Assembly (NCBI GenBank): GCA_910585095.1
Contig: CAJUBU010000005.1
Coordinates: 128,802-160,289 of the forward strand
DNA: 31,488 nucleotides
Source: an uncultured Lachnospira sp.
GTDB lineage: Bacteria > Bacillota > Clostridia > Lachnospirales > Lachnospiraceae
Reading direction: 5' to 3'
The notes under the pieces are model-generated. The model was given only the letters and a program-made list of their open reading frames with translations, was not told the DNA's origin and did no database searches. Shown in pieces: positions 7,248 through 16,375 of this stretch; within the stretch, counting starts at the first letter, position 1, and each line of letters starts with the position of its first letter. The position numbers and the translations under genes were made by a program.

Positions 7248-8108
7248 ATGAAGATTTCAGATATATATAAGGATAATAAGAGAAGTTTATCTTTTGAGAT
7301 TTTTCCGCCTAAAAAGGACAGTGAACTTAAAAATATTGATGAGACACTATCTATTTTATGCGAGTTAAATCCCGACTATATCAGCGTGACTTTTGGTGCA
7401 GGCGGCAGTTCAAACTGCAATCGCACCATAGAGCTTGCTAAGAAAATTAAATGTGAATATCATATAGAACCTGTTGTACATTTAACTTGTCTAAATTATA
7501 ACAAAAAAGAAATTGATGAATTTGCAAAGATTTTAGTAAATGAGGGGATTCAAAATATACTTGCGCTACGTGGGGATAAAACTGCAGATATTGAGGCAAA
7601 AGAAGATTTTAAACATGCGTCTGATTTAATTGCTTATTTAAAATCAACCTATGATTTTTGTTTTCTAGGCGCTTGTTACCCAGAATGTCACCCTGAATCT
7701 GAAAATCGAGTTTATGAGATGAAATATATAAAAGAGAAAGTAAATGCAGGCGCGCAAATTTTATTATCACAGTTATTTTTTGATAATGAACAATTTTTCC
7801 GTTTTGTTGAGGATTGTCGAATTGCAGAAATTAATGTGCCAATTATTCCAGGTGTTATGCCTGTTATCAATGCCGCTCAGATAAAAAGAATGATAACAAC
7901 ATGTGGTGCAACATTTCCAATGCGTTTCCAGAAAATTATCAGCAAGTATGAAAATAATAAAGAGGCACTTTTTGATGCTGGAATGTCGTATGCGTTAAGT
8001 CAAATTATTGATTTGCTTGTAAGCGATATTGATGGGATTCATTTATATACGATGAATAATCCAGTTGTTGCAAGAAAAATATGCGAAGGTATAAGAAATA
8101 TTATATAA
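7248..8108 (+). CDS. metF: 5,10-methylenetetrahydrofolate reductase
   Basis: MetF is a flavoprotein that reduces methylene-THF to 5-methyl-THF, the methyl donor for methionine synthesis. The 286-residue protein is of normal length. Diagnostic segments are LSFEIFPPKKDSE (with the catalytic Glu), DYISVTFGAGGSSNCNRT, VVHLTCLNYNKKEI, ILALRGDK, FLGACYPECHPES, LLSQLFFDN and IPGVMPVINAAQI. The start chosen is ATG 7248 behind GAAAGGTG (7231-7238); an ATG at 7218 is in frame but would add ten residues and abuts the metE stub. It follows the LysR gene and the metE remnant. With metE lost, its product must feed another methyltransferase (MetH) encoded elsewhere, which is inference. Confidence 0.94.
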   Translation: MKISDIYKDNKRSLSFEIFPPKKDSELKNIDETLSILCELNPDYISVTFGAGGSSNCNRTIELAKKIKCEYHIEPVVHLTCLNYNKKEIDEFAKILVNEGIQNILALRGDKTADIEAKEDFKHASDLIAYLKSTYDFCFLGACYPECHPESENRVYEMKYIKEKVNAGAQILLSQLFFDNEQFFRFVEDCRIAEINVPIIPGVMPVINAAQIKRMITTCGATFPMRFQKIISKYENNKEALFDAGMSYALSQIIDLLVSDIDGIHLYTMNNPVVARKICEGIRNII

Positions 8109-8167
8109 AAAGCATAACCAATATAGGATTACTATAATGGTTGGCGGATAAGCGGAGGCTTTTCTGA

Positions 8168-8200
8168 TTTGGCAGGAGTTTAAACTAAACTCCTGCCAAA
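8168..8200. terminator. Strong hairpin between convergent metF and the MATE gene
   Basis: TTTGGCAGGAGTTTA (8168-8182) pairs perfectly with TAAACTCCTGCCAAA (8186-8200) around an AAC loop, a 15-bp stem. It lies between two convergent genes, which fits a bidirectional terminator, although neither side has a long T-run beyond the arms. Confidence 0.65.
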
Positions 8201-8256
8201 ATGCTGTAAAGCGGCAATAAAATTATAAACGGGCAGCAAAGAGAAAGAAAAGCATT

Positions 8257-9600
8257 TTATGTGTGCAATGATGGTTTGTGCAAGGTATAAAATTTCTTTC
8301 GATAAAACCATACAGATAATATGACACCAATGCACCAGCCAATAGGCCAAGAACACCAAATTCCCACATATCCCCATTGATTTGAAAGAATCATTGCCAG
8401 TATGACACGTAAGGTTAAATCAGTAAACGTTGCTATCATAAATTGTCGCATTAATCCCGCGCCGCGAAGAACACCGTCTGCAACGAGTTTTATGGCTATA
8501 ATAAAATAAAATGGAGCAACAATTTTAAGGAATTGTGTGCCTGATAAGAGTGCTATTTCAGAAGGTTTATCCATAAAAAATTGGATGAGTACATTATTTG
8601 CTAAAATATATAGTATTACAATAGGTATACATAATATCCATACGATTTTAGTAGCAGCTTTAAAACCATCTTTGATACGAGGTAATATATTTGCTCCCAG
8701 ATTTTGTGCGGTATAATTTGAAACACCATTTCCTAATGTCGTAAGAGAAGTAATAACCAGATTATTTAACTTAATGGCGGCAGAATATCCAGCAATTACT
8801 TCTGAACCAAATCCATTGATAACACTTTGAATAATAATATTTCCTATGGAAATAAAACTTTGCTGTAAAATGCTTGGTATAGCTATAATTGCTATTTTTT
8901 TTAACAATGGTGCTGAAAAGAAAGGAATTTTTCCATCTGTATGTATCGTAGTTAATCTTTTTAATACCATAATGATTGCCAATATACAACTGATTCCTTG
9001 ACATAGAAAAGTTGCCCATGCCACACCTGCTACACCCATACGAAAAGCACAGACAAATAAGATATCGACTGCTATATTGGATGTTGATGAAATTGCCAAG
9101 AAAATAAATGGTGTTTTGGAATCGCCCAGTGCTGAAAAAATACCTGTTGCAACATTGTAAAAAAGTAAAAATGGAAATCCTAATATATAAATATCTAAGT
9201 ATAATTTAGAATCTGCAAAAATATTATCTGGCGTTTGAATTAAATAAAGAAGTTTGGTACAGCCAAGTATACCTGCAAGCATAAGAAAAACACATAATAT
9301 AACACTGGCGATTGCTGATGTATATATGGCTGTTTTCATATCTTTATATTTTTTTGCACCAAATAATTGCGAGACAATAACAGAACAACCTATATTACAG
9401 CCAAATGCAAAAGCAATAAAAATTAGTGTAATTTCATAGCTGTTGCCAACGGCTGCAAGTGCGTTTTCGCTTATAAATTTACCTGCCACAAAACTGTCCG
9501 CGATATTATATAACTGTTGAAAAATAATGCTTCCAAACAGTGGTATGCAAAATTTCCATAAAACGGTTTCTGGTTTTCCTACGGTTAAATCTTTATTCAT
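8257..9600 (-). CDS. MATE-family multidrug/cation antiporter
   Basis: This is a 447-residue integral membrane protein with about twelve hydrophobic segments. It begins with GKPETVLWKFCIPLFGSIIF and QQLYNIADSFVAGKFI, the hallmark of the NorM/DinF-like MATE exporters, and repeats this pattern in the second half. These proteins use Na+ or H+ gradients to expel cationic compounds; the substrate cannot be predicted. The ATG at 9600 lies behind GGAGG on the minus strand. It is divergent from a LysR gene (start 9876) across a 275-bp promoter region, which suggests control by that regulator. It converges on metF across a strong hairpin. Confidence 0.92.
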   Translation of the reverse strand: MNKDLTVGKPETVLWKFCIPLFGSIIFQQLYNIADSFVAGKFISENALAAVGNSYEITLIFIAFAFGCNIGCSVIVSQLFGAKKYKDMKTAIYTSAIASVILCVFLMLAGILGCTKLLYLIQTPDNIFADSKLYLDIYILGFPFLLFYNVATGIFSALGDSKTPFIFLAISSTSNIAVDILFVCAFRMGVAGVAWATFLCQGISCILAIIMVLKRLTTIHTDGKIPFFSAPLLKKIAIIAIPSILQQSFISIGNIIIQSVINGFGSEVIAGYSAAIKLNNLVITSLTTLGNGVSNYTAQNLGANILPRIKDGFKAATKIVWILCIPIVILYILANNVLIQFFMDKPSEIALLSGTQFLKIVAPFYFIIAIKLVADGVLRGAGLMRQFMIATFTDLTLRVILAMILSNQWGYVGIWCSWPIGWCIGVILSVWFYRKKFYTLHKPSLHT

Positions 9601-9695
9601 ATAAGTCCTCCATTGAAAAGTGTAGTGTATGAATGGTGTTTGTGTTAAACAATATATAAAAATAAAGTTATATATTGCGTATTTTTCTAATGGAT

Positions 9696-9723
9696 ATTAT
9701 ACTTTTTACAAACTAATTTACAA
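9696..9723 (-). promoter_or_regulatory. Probable promoter of the MATE gene
   Basis: On the minus strand TTGTAA (9718-9723) and TATAAT (9696-9701) are separated by 16 bases, a reasonable sigma-A-type promoter about 95 bases before the start codon. The rest of the divergent region (9601-9875) is AT-rich, contains candidate LysR T-N11-A sites that cannot be told from chance, and shows no other gene. Confidence 0.45.
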
Positions 9724-9875
9724 AATATATGTTTGATATTGCTGCCATATCATTTTTATATATCAAAGCTTCCACTGAAAAGCTGCGATAGTAGCTAGGT
9801 GATTTAAGCAAGCAGCGTATCGGATTGCAAATGCTTCAGTATAAGATTATAAGACATTTTAGGATGGAAAAAGGA

Positions 9876-10769
9876 ATGAATGTTAGTTATGAATATTATC
9901 GTATTTTTTATTATGTTGCAAAATATAAAAATCTTACACTTGCTGCAGATACATTACACAGCAGTCAACCTAATATTTCTCGAACCATAAAGCTGTTAGA
10001 ACATAATTTAGGCTGTCAATTACTTGTTCGTTCTAATCGTGGAATTACATTGACACCAGAGGGGGAACAATTATATACCCATGTAAAAATTGCTGTTGAA
10101 CAAATTCAAACAGCAGAGGAAGAATTAAAAATGCTTACAGGCTTACATAGAGGTGTTGTCTGTGTTGGCGCCAGTGAAACAGCTTTGCATTTGTTACTTC
10201 TTCCAGTACTGAAAATTTTTAAAGAAACACACCCCAAAATTCGTATTCGTATTCAAAATCACCTTACGATTCAAGCAATTGAGTCCGTAAAACAAGGAAT
10301 CGTTGATTTTGCTGTGGTTGCTTCACCAGCAGATATACCAGATTCTTTAAAAGCAACTTCGCTTATTCATTTTCAGGATATTCTTATAGGAGGAACGGAT
10401 TTTAAAAAATTATCCAAAAATCCTGTTTCTTTGCGTGATATTTGTCATTATCCTATTGTGTGTTTGGGTGAAAATACAATGAGTTATCGTTTTTATGAAC
10501 ATTTTTATCGCAAAAATGGTCTATTTTTAAAACCAGAATTTGAAGCAGCTACTACAGACCAAATTTTGCCTATGGTAAAAAATAATTTAGGACTTGGCTT
10601 TTTTCCTAAAAAGTTAGCCAAAGAAGCTTTAATGGCAGGTGAAGTTTATTTGATTGACTTATTAGAAACTATCCCTTTTCGAGAAATCTTCCTTGTAGAA
10701 AATAAAGAGCGTCCTTTAACAGTTACAGCAGGAGCATTAAAAGAGTTGCTTTGTAAAATAAGGGATTAA
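9876..10769 (+). CDS. LysR-family regulator, divergent from the MATE exporter
   Basis: The N-terminal helix-turn-helix reads MNVSYEYYRIFYYVAKYKNL, then LAADTLHSSQPNISRTIKL, followed by a substrate-binding-like effector domain (about residues 90-297). The start ATG at 9876 gives the standard MN-start of this subfamily. In-frame upstream starts at 9864 (ATG) and 9825 (TTG) exist, and the ribosome site (GGAAAAAGGA) is compatible with 9876, so the start is somewhat uncertain. The divergent arrangement with a MATE exporter suggests that it controls that transporter in response to an unknown small molecule. It is followed by an AT-rich stretch and an intrinsic terminator at 10939-10972. Confidence 0.9.
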   Translation: MNVSYEYYRIFYYVAKYKNLTLAADTLHSSQPNISRTIKLLEHNLGCQLLVRSNRGITLTPEGEQLYTHVKIAVEQIQTAEEELKMLTGLHRGVVCVGASETALHLLLLPVLKIFKETHPKIRIRIQNHLTIQAIESVKQGIVDFAVVASPADIPDSLKATSLIHFQDILIGGTDFKKLSKNPVSLRDICHYPIVCLGENTMSYRFYEHFYRKNGLFLKPEFEAATTDQILPMVKNNLGLGFFPKKLAKEALMAGEVYLIDLLETIPFREIFLVENKERPLTVTAGALKELLCKIRD

Positions 10770-10938
10770 TTGAACAATAAAATCATATAGAAAAAATATA
10801 TTTTTGTAATAGAAATATTATATATTTTATATAAAATTCATTGAATATTGATTGTAAGTTCTATATAATGAAAATGTAACAACAAATATCATTTTTGTTA
10901 AATTTTTTCACTTTACTTCTTTTCTAAATTACAAAAAG

Positions 10939-10972
10939 CTCTAATCAATTTTATAATTGGTTAGAGTTTTTT
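10939..10972 (+). terminator. Intrinsic terminator downstream of the second LysR gene
   Basis: CTCTAATCAATT (10939-10950) pairs with AATTGGTTAGAG (10955-10966), 12 bp with one G-U pair and a TTAT loop, followed by six T. It is 170 bases past the LysR stop codon. Confidence 0.8.
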
Positions 10973-11027
10973 GTTGTTTACTAAAAAGGGTCTAATCAAT
11001 TTATATAAGTTAAGTAAATTATTATAA

Positions 11028-11056
11028 TTGACAAGTAAATTAAAATAGTATACACT
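11028..11056 (+). promoter_or_regulatory. Sigma-A-type promoter of the large secreted protein gene
   Basis: TTGACA (11028-11033) is followed after exactly 17 bases by TACACT (11051-11056). Transcription would start near 11063, giving a leader of about 205 nt before the ATG at 11269. Confidence 0.65.
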
Positions 11057-11268
11057 ATTTTAAAATATGACAAATGTATTAATATATAAATGTAATATTA
11101 TATGTAAATATTTTAGCATATAATATGTTTGCTTGTATAAGTTTGTCATATTTAAAATGCTTATATAAAAGAGGTGATGGAGGGACGATAATCAAAAAAC
11201 TGAATATTAGGTCAGCCTAAACGGGTTCGACGAAATCGTTTTACATTTAATCGAAAAGGAGGAAAAAG

Positions 11269-14200
11269 ATGGAAACATTAAGAAGAAAATTTTTAGTCAC
11301 CGTTAGCCTGTTTATGCTGATGGTGACTTTTCTGTTTGTTCCAACAATAACTGGTAGAGCAGACACTACAGAACCTGTAGAACCAACAAAAACACCACCA
11401 ACGGAATGGACCGAACAGCCAACACTCAATGCAACTATTCTTGATGTGACACAAGCAAGCTGTGATATTTGTTCAAAAGAAGACCTTTATGGCTTAAATA
11501 TTTGGATTAAAAATAATAGCAATACAAATCTTGTTATTAATCTAAAGGTAGATATTGTAGTAAATGAAGGCGTAATTAAGGCAAATACAAGTGTTGATCA
11601 TTTATGGACACCAATTGATGTTGAGGCAATAAATACGGTTATATTGAATGGAGAAGGTCATACAATAAGCGGTTTGTACTGTGATGATAGTACAAAGAGC
11701 AATGTCGGATTTTTTGGCGTATGTGAAGGTTTTGTTCAAGTTTCAAAACTTGGAATTGTCAATTCATACTTTAATGGCAGCAGTAATGTTGGTGTATTTG
11801 CAGGAACATTAGGCAATGGTTCAATAATCTCAGAATGTTATAGTCAAAGTATTGTTGATGCTAGTGATAAATCAGCAGTAGGAGGCATTGCAGCAGTTCT
11901 TCAAGGCGATGCTAGAGTATCAAGCTGTTATAACACAGGTGATATAGCATGTGTGCCAGATGGTTATAAGGTGAATGTGGCAAACAGTTGTTATTTGGCA
12001 AGTATTTCTGGATTAGATGCATATGATGGCACAGGAAGTGCAGCATTGACAGAAGATGAGTTTAAAAGTGGTGCAGCAGCATATGTACTTAGTGGCGGAC
12101 GCAGTGCTGAGGGAGTAAATTTAGATACAGTTTGGGGACAAAAGCTTACGCCGTCATATGACAGCAGTGAGACAGCGACGACGAATAAAAGTTATCCTGT
12201 ATTTAGCAGTGATAAGGTAACATTTGGAAAAATCAATTGTAAAGCAGACACAGCAGAAACATATATTAATGCAGATGAAGTAAAGCTTCACTATCATGGC
12301 AGTATTGTAAGACATACAGCAAAAGCGGCAACTTGTACAGAATCTGGAAATGAAGAATATTATATATGTACGGATTGTAATGCTGTTGTTGAGGCAGACG
12401 GAGAGGGCATATTTACGGTTGTTGATGGAGCTTTGGAAACGGATTATAGGACAGAAGCAACAGGACATCAACATTATAATGAAATTCTTGCTGGCTCAAA
12501 GGTCATCACAAATGAGGATGGCACTACAAGTCACGGTCATATTTTGCATTATATTTGCAAGGAATGTGGCATATATGATGACAGTAAGGATAAAGTAATA
12601 AATGCTGAAGAAATGCTTTTAATCACAACAGAAGGTGTAGCTTGTACAGGTGTTACAACTGTACGTTATTGTGCTGAGTGCGGTTATAATGAAAAGATAC
12701 TTGGAGAAGCAACAGGTCATACCTATGTTACATATTGTACAGAGGGTTATCACTGGACAATATGTACAGGATGTAAGGAGATTAAAAGTGCAAAAGAAGA
12801 ACATAAACTTATAACAACAATTGAGGCAGTGGCAGCAACTTGTGAAAAAGATGGGAAGACTGCACAGATTGAATGTGAAAGTTGTGGAAGAGTCATGAGT
12901 ACATCTCAAGTTGTTAAAGCGACAGGTCACAGATATGGTGACTGGGAAGTAACAATAGAAGCTGGCTGTGAAAATGCAGGCGAAGAACAGCGTGTATGTA
13001 TTCTTTGTGATGGTAAAGATATAAAAAGTATTGAAGCATTGGGACATGATAAAAAGACAACGCAAGCAAAAGCAGCAACATGTACCGAGGAAGGTAATGA
13101 AACGTATTCTATATGCTCAAGATGTGACAAGATATTTGATGCACAAGATAAAGAATTGGAGGCAATTCCAATTATTGCAAAAAAAGAGCATGTTTTGCAA
13201 ACCATTCCAGGAAAGAAAGCAACATGTACGGAAGATGGTTTAGAAGATGGTCAACAATGTATTGCATGTAACAATGTTATTGTGAAACAAAAAGTGATAC
13301 CTGCAACAGGTCATGATATACAAGATATTGCAGCAGTGGCAGCAACATGTACCACGCCAGGACTTACAGCAGGAAAGCGTTGTAAAACATGCGGTGAAAT
13401 ATTGGTAGAGCAAAAGCGGATTGAACCAGCACATAAACCGGGAGAATCAACATCTGCTGGACCAACTTGCACAGAGGATGGATATGCAGTAAAGGTGGTC
13501 TGTGCAGAGTGTGGAGAAGTGCTTCAATTAGTTCCAATTCCGTCAAAAGGTCATACAGAAGTCATTGATGAAGGAAAGGCAGCAACATGTACCGAAACGG
13601 GGCTTACGGAAGGAAAACATTGTTCTGTTTGTAATGATATTTTAGTAAAACAGGAAGAAATATCAGCACTTGGTCATGATTTAGTATCGCATGATAAGGA
13701 AGAGGCAACTTGTAAAGCTCCAGGTCATGAAGCAGGAAAAACATGCAGCAGATGTGATTATAAAGAGGGTATGGAAGAAATAGCACAATTAGAGCATACC
13801 CCTCAAAAAATTGATGGGACATCAGCTACATGTGAAGAAGATGGACTTTCAGAGGGAAGTATTTGTTCTGTTTGTAATACTGTTTTAAAAGAACAGGAAA
13901 TAATACCAAAATTGGGGCATAAATGGACATATGTACCAGAAGAACCAGCAACTTGTACGCAGGCAGGGCATATTGGCTATACATATTGTAGTAATGAAGG
14001 ATGCGGAAAATATTTTGATGAAACACTTACTGATGAAAATATCATAATACAGCCATTAGAACATAATTATATGGATATGCCAGGAAAGGCTAAAACTTGT
14101 ACAGAAGATGGATATACACCTTATAAACAATGTATTGCATGTAATCATGAAGAAGGTAAAGAGATTCTTCCAGCTGGACATGAGGAAGTAACCGATGCAG

Positions 14201-15699
14201 CGGTAGCAGCAACTTGTACGCAGGCAGGTAAAAGTGAGGGAAGTCATTGTTCTGTCTGTAATGAAATTTTGACTGATCAAAAGATTATTCCTGCATTAAA
14301 TCATATAGTAGATGGTGTATCACAGCTTATTGATGTGCCAGAAGTGAAAGCAACTTGTATGGCAGCAGGTACAACGGCAGGTAAAAAGTGTATATTATGT
14401 AATACAATAACAGAAGGCTGTAAAGCAAGTGAAAAATTGTCACATAAATATGATTTAACAAAAGCTGATGTTGTTTGGATTTATGATAGCAAAACAAATA
14501 AAATTACAGCAACAGCAACAATTACTTGTGAATATGAGTGTGGAACAAGTATTGCAGATATTCCTTGTACAGTGACAACGGTAAAAAATCTAGATGGTAC
14601 ATTAAAGGTATCAGGAATTTTTAACTATAAAGGTGAAACAGAGACAAGAGAGTTTAATATAACATTAAAGGATACAAAGTGGACACAGACGGATACAGGA
14701 TTTAATGTTTGTTATATTTATGAAAATGCTGAGAAGAATATTGAAATTGCAGTTACAAGTGAAGCTTTAGGAATAATTAGCGGAGAAGATATTATTTATA
14801 CAGCAGTATCGGTTGTAGATAATATAACATTAGATACGGCGACACATACATTTAATAAAGCTACAGCACAGTATTCATGGACAAAAACAGCAGATGGCTA
14901 TTCATTTATTGCTACAGTAAACGGTAAGACACAAGATGATGGTATATTAAGATTGGTTCAAAAAGCAACGTCAAAAGACGTTACGAATGAAGCTGGCGAG
15001 GTCGTAAGTACGGTTTATAATGCGACAATTACTATTGGAGGCACAGAATTAAAATCGGGCGAAAAGACGATTGTTAATGTTTCATATACAATAACACTTC
15101 AGGGAAATGCTGCATTTATAAATAGTTCAGAAACTTCTATATCCGCATCTTATTTACAGTTAGTTACAGTTGCTTGTGGCAAGGAAGACGGCAAAGTATT
15201 TGCAGGCTGGTATGTTAATGATGAATTGGTTAGTTCAAAAGAAACCTATTCATTTTATGTGAAAGATTCTATTGTATTGGAAGCTCGATTTTCAGAGCAA
15301 GCAGTTGAAGCACAGGCGGTATTAAGCTTTAGTGTAGGCAATAGAGTGGATTTAGAAAATGGAAAGCAAACGATTGCTGTTGTAGTAGATTGGGAGATTC
15401 CTGATGGCTGTACTTTGGTTGAAGCGGGATTTAGAAGAATTTATATTGAAGAAGACAGCTCAAATGACAATGCAGCAGATGCAGAAAATATACTTAAAGA
15501 GAAGGGCGAAAATGTAAAAGAAATAGTGTCATCTTTAAAAACAAATGAAGGTACTTTAACATCGACCTTAACATTGAGTGCTACAACAAAAGTTAAAAAT
15601 ATGTATACAATTGCATATATAACTTATACTGATAAGAATGGTCAGCAGCAAACGTTATATTCAAAATGTATAACAAGTAGTTGTTCTGTGAATAGTTAG
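11269..15699 (+). CDS. Large secreted Cys-rich repeat protein (GLUG-like N-terminus, about 15 C-CxxC-H repeats)
   Basis: This 1476-residue protein has a signal peptide (METLRRKF, a hydrophobic core, then TGRA before about residue 32). Residues of about 143-227 hold GLUG-like beta-helix units (VGGIAAVLQG, SSCYNTGD). From about 345 to 1070 run some 15 degenerate repeats of 40-55 residues with the pattern ATCTEDG-x(n)-CSVC-x(n)-LGH, each giving Cys, CxxC and His. The C-terminal 400 residues are beta-rich, Ig-like, with a FAGWY segment as in InlB/Flg_new repeats. No LPXTG, SLH or C-terminal membrane anchor is visible, so it may be released or bound non-covalently. Start: GGAGG seven bases before the ATG. 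A surface or adhesin role is inferred; Zn binding by the Cys3His units is a hypothesis. It is followed by a small peptide gene 18 bases downstream. Confidence 0.88.
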   Translation: METLRRKFLVTVSLFMLMVTFLFVPTITGRADTTEPVEPTKTPPTEWTEQPTLNATILDVTQASCDICSKEDLYGLNIWIKNNSNTNLVINLKVDIVVNEGVIKANTSVDHLWTPIDVEAINTVILNGEGHTISGLYCDDSTKSNVGFFGVCEGFVQVSKLGIVNSYFNGSSNVGVFAGTLGNGSIISECYSQSIVDASDKSAVGGIAAVLQGDARVSSCYNTGDIACVPDGYKVNVANSCYLASISGLDAYDGTGSAALTEDEFKSGAAAYVLSGGRSAEGVNLDTVWGQKLTPSYDSSETATTNKSYPVFSSDKVTFGKINCKADTAETYINADEVKLHYHGSIVRHTAKAATCTESGNEEYYICTDCNAVVEADGEGIFTVVDGALETDYRTEATGHQHYNEILAGSKVITNEDGTTSHGHILHYICKECGIYDDSKDKVINAEEMLLITTEGVACTGVTTVRYCAECGYNEKILGEATGHTYVTYCTEGYHWTICTGCKEIKSAKEEHKLITTIEAVAATCEKDGKTAQIECESCGRVMSTSQVVKATGHRYGDWEVTIEAGCENAGEEQRVCILCDGKDIKSIEALGHDKKTTQAKAATCTEEGNETYSICSRCDKIFDAQDKELEAIPIIAKKEHVLQTIPGKKATCTEDGLEDGQQCIACNNVIVKQKVIPATGHDIQDIAAVAATCTTPGLTAGKRCKTCGEILVEQKRIEPAHKPGESTSAGPTCTEDGYAVKVVCAECGEVLQLVPIPSKGHTEVIDEGKAATCTETGLTEGKHCSVCNDILVKQEEISALGHDLVSHDKEEATCKAPGHEAGKTCSRCDYKEGMEEIAQLEHTPQKIDGTSATCEEDGLSEGSICSVCNTVLKEQEIIPKLGHKWTYVPEEPATCTQAGHIGYTYCSNEGCGKYFDETLTDENIIIQPLEHNYMDMPGKAKTCTEDGYTPYKQCIACNHEEGKEILPAGHEEVTDAAVAATCTQAGKSEGSHCSVCNEILTDQKIIPALNHIVDGVSQLIDVPEVKATCMAAGTTAGKKCILCNTITEGCKASEKLSHKYDLTKADVVWIYDSKTNKITATATITCEYECGTSIADIPCTVTTVKNLDGTLKVSGIFNYKGETETREFNITLKDTKWTQTDTGFNVCYIYENAEKNIEIAVTSEALGIISGEDIIYTAVSVVDNITLDTATHTFNKATAQYSWTKTADGYSFIATVNGKTQDDGILRLVQKATSKDVTNEAGEVVSTVYNATITIGGTELKSGEKTIVNVSYTITLQGNAAFINSSETSISASYLQLVTVACGKEDGKVFAGWYVNDELVSSKETYSFYVKDSIVLEARFSEQAVEAQAVLSFSVGNRVDLENGKQTIAVVVDWEIPDGCTLVEAGFRRIYIEEDSSNDNAADAENILKEKGENVKEIVSSLKTNEGTLTSTLTLSATTKVKNMYTIAYITYTDKNGQQQTLYSKCITSSCSVNS

Positions 15700-15717
15700 A
15701 AAGGAGGGGAACAGATA

Positions 15718-15843
15718 GTGAAAGAATTTTATAGAGAACCTTTTATAGAAATTATTAAATTTAATACAGAAGACATTATTAGTACAAGTGGTGAGGGTGA
15801 AATTGGAAGCCGACCAAATGAAGGTATTGACCAAAATGATTAA
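15718..15843 (+). CDS. Small 41-residue peptide with acidic, Gly/Ser-rich tail
   Basis: A GTG codon stands eight bases after a very strong AAGGAGGGG site (15701-15709), 18 bases after the stop of the large secreted protein. It begins a 41-codon frame reading VKEFYREPFIEIIKFNTEDI, then ISTSGEGEIG and SRPNEGIDQND. The pattern is aromatic and Pro near the start, an E-[IV]-x-[KF]-F segment, D-I-I-S-T-S-G, then an acidic Gly-rich end. From memory it resembles very small proteins of Clostridia of unknown function; I cannot name a family. It has no signal peptide and no Cys. An intrinsic terminator follows at 15894, so it closes the operon. It may be a partner of the surface protein or a ribosomally made peptide precursor, but no modifying enzyme is nearby. 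Confidence 0.65.
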   Translation: MKEFYREPFIEIIKFNTEDIISTSGEGEIGSRPNEGIDQND

Positions 15844-15893
15844 ATTTGTTGATTAAAATTATGTATATGCCTGTTTTTAAAATGGGTGTAAGG

Positions 15894-15928
15894 AAAGAGG
15901 CTGATGTTCGTACATCAGTTTCTTTTTT
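15894..15928 (+). terminator. Intrinsic terminator after the small peptide gene
   Basis: AAAGAGGCTGATGT (15894-15907) pairs with ACATCAGTTTCTTT (15912-15925) around TCGT, a 14-bp stem including two G-U pairs, and runs into T residues. Confidence 0.85.
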
Positions 15929-15993
15929 GATTTTAAAAGCAATGTTACAAAGAAATATTAAAAAAACGTAGAATAATTAAAAATAAATTATTT

Positions 15994-16040
15994 AAAAGCA
16001 GTTATTAGGAATAAATATTTCCAAATAACTGCTTTTATTT
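15994..16040. terminator. Second strong hairpin terminator
   Basis: AAAAGCAGTTATT (15994-16006) pairs perfectly with AATAACTGCTTTT (16024-16036); inner GGA/TCC can extend it, and ATTT follows. With an A-rich 5' flank it could work in both directions. Confidence 0.7.
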
Positions 16041-16300
16041 GATAACATAGCATTTAACAATCTCAATAACATATAATAATTACTTTAATTTGATAATATT
16101 ATTAATGTATTCGATTCTTTATGAATATTAAGAGATATATAAATTATTTAAGTATACTTTTTCGTATTTAAAAATTAATATTTTAATTTAAGTGATTGTA
16201 CCAAGAAAAATTATAAAAATCAAGAATATATTTATAGGAATTATACAAAAATATATTGTAAGTAAAAAACTTGGAAAAGGTATATTTTATCAAGTATATT

Positions 16301-16317
16301 ATGTATGTTTCATACAT
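16301..16317. repeat. Perfect dyad, possible operator
   Basis: ATGTATG (16301-16307) is the exact reverse complement of CATACAT (16311-16317), separated by TTT. There is no T-run behind it, so a protein-binding site upstream of the small HTH gene is more likely than a terminator. No regulator is identified. Confidence 0.35.
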
Positions 16318-16375
16318 TGCTGTTAAGTATATATTGTCGCTTATATTCATAGTTTTGCGTGTGACAGTATTGTGT

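Larger units (their letters stand above)
10770..11268. other. Intergenic region: terminator, promoter and long 5' leader of the repeat-protein gene
   Basis: No gene is seen in these 499 bases. They hold AT-rich DNA after the LysR gene, an intrinsic terminator (10939-10972) with an imperfect copy of its left arm at about 10991-11003, a strong promoter (11028-11056), and roughly 200 bases of leader. The leader contains short hairpins (TTAGG-TCAG-CCTAA near 11206-11219, CGA-CGAAA-TCG near 11229-11239) and ends in AAAGGAGG before the ATG at 11269. Confidence 0.6.

Noticed and set aside
8180..8377. 65-codon minus-strand frame at the 3' end of the MATE gene
   Set aside because: It is an out-of-frame shadow of the MATE gene and extends into the terminator hairpin, with no ribosome site.
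11160..11268. Possible c-di-GMP riboswitch before the surface-protein gene
   Set aside because: None of the conserved blocks of class I or class II c-di-GMP riboswitches could be found in the leader.
12154..13205. Several open minus-strand frames (up to 148 codons) rich in Cys, opposite the large repeat protein
   Set aside because: They mirror the Cys/Thr-rich repeat codons of the real gene, lack ribosome sites and overlap each other in different frames.
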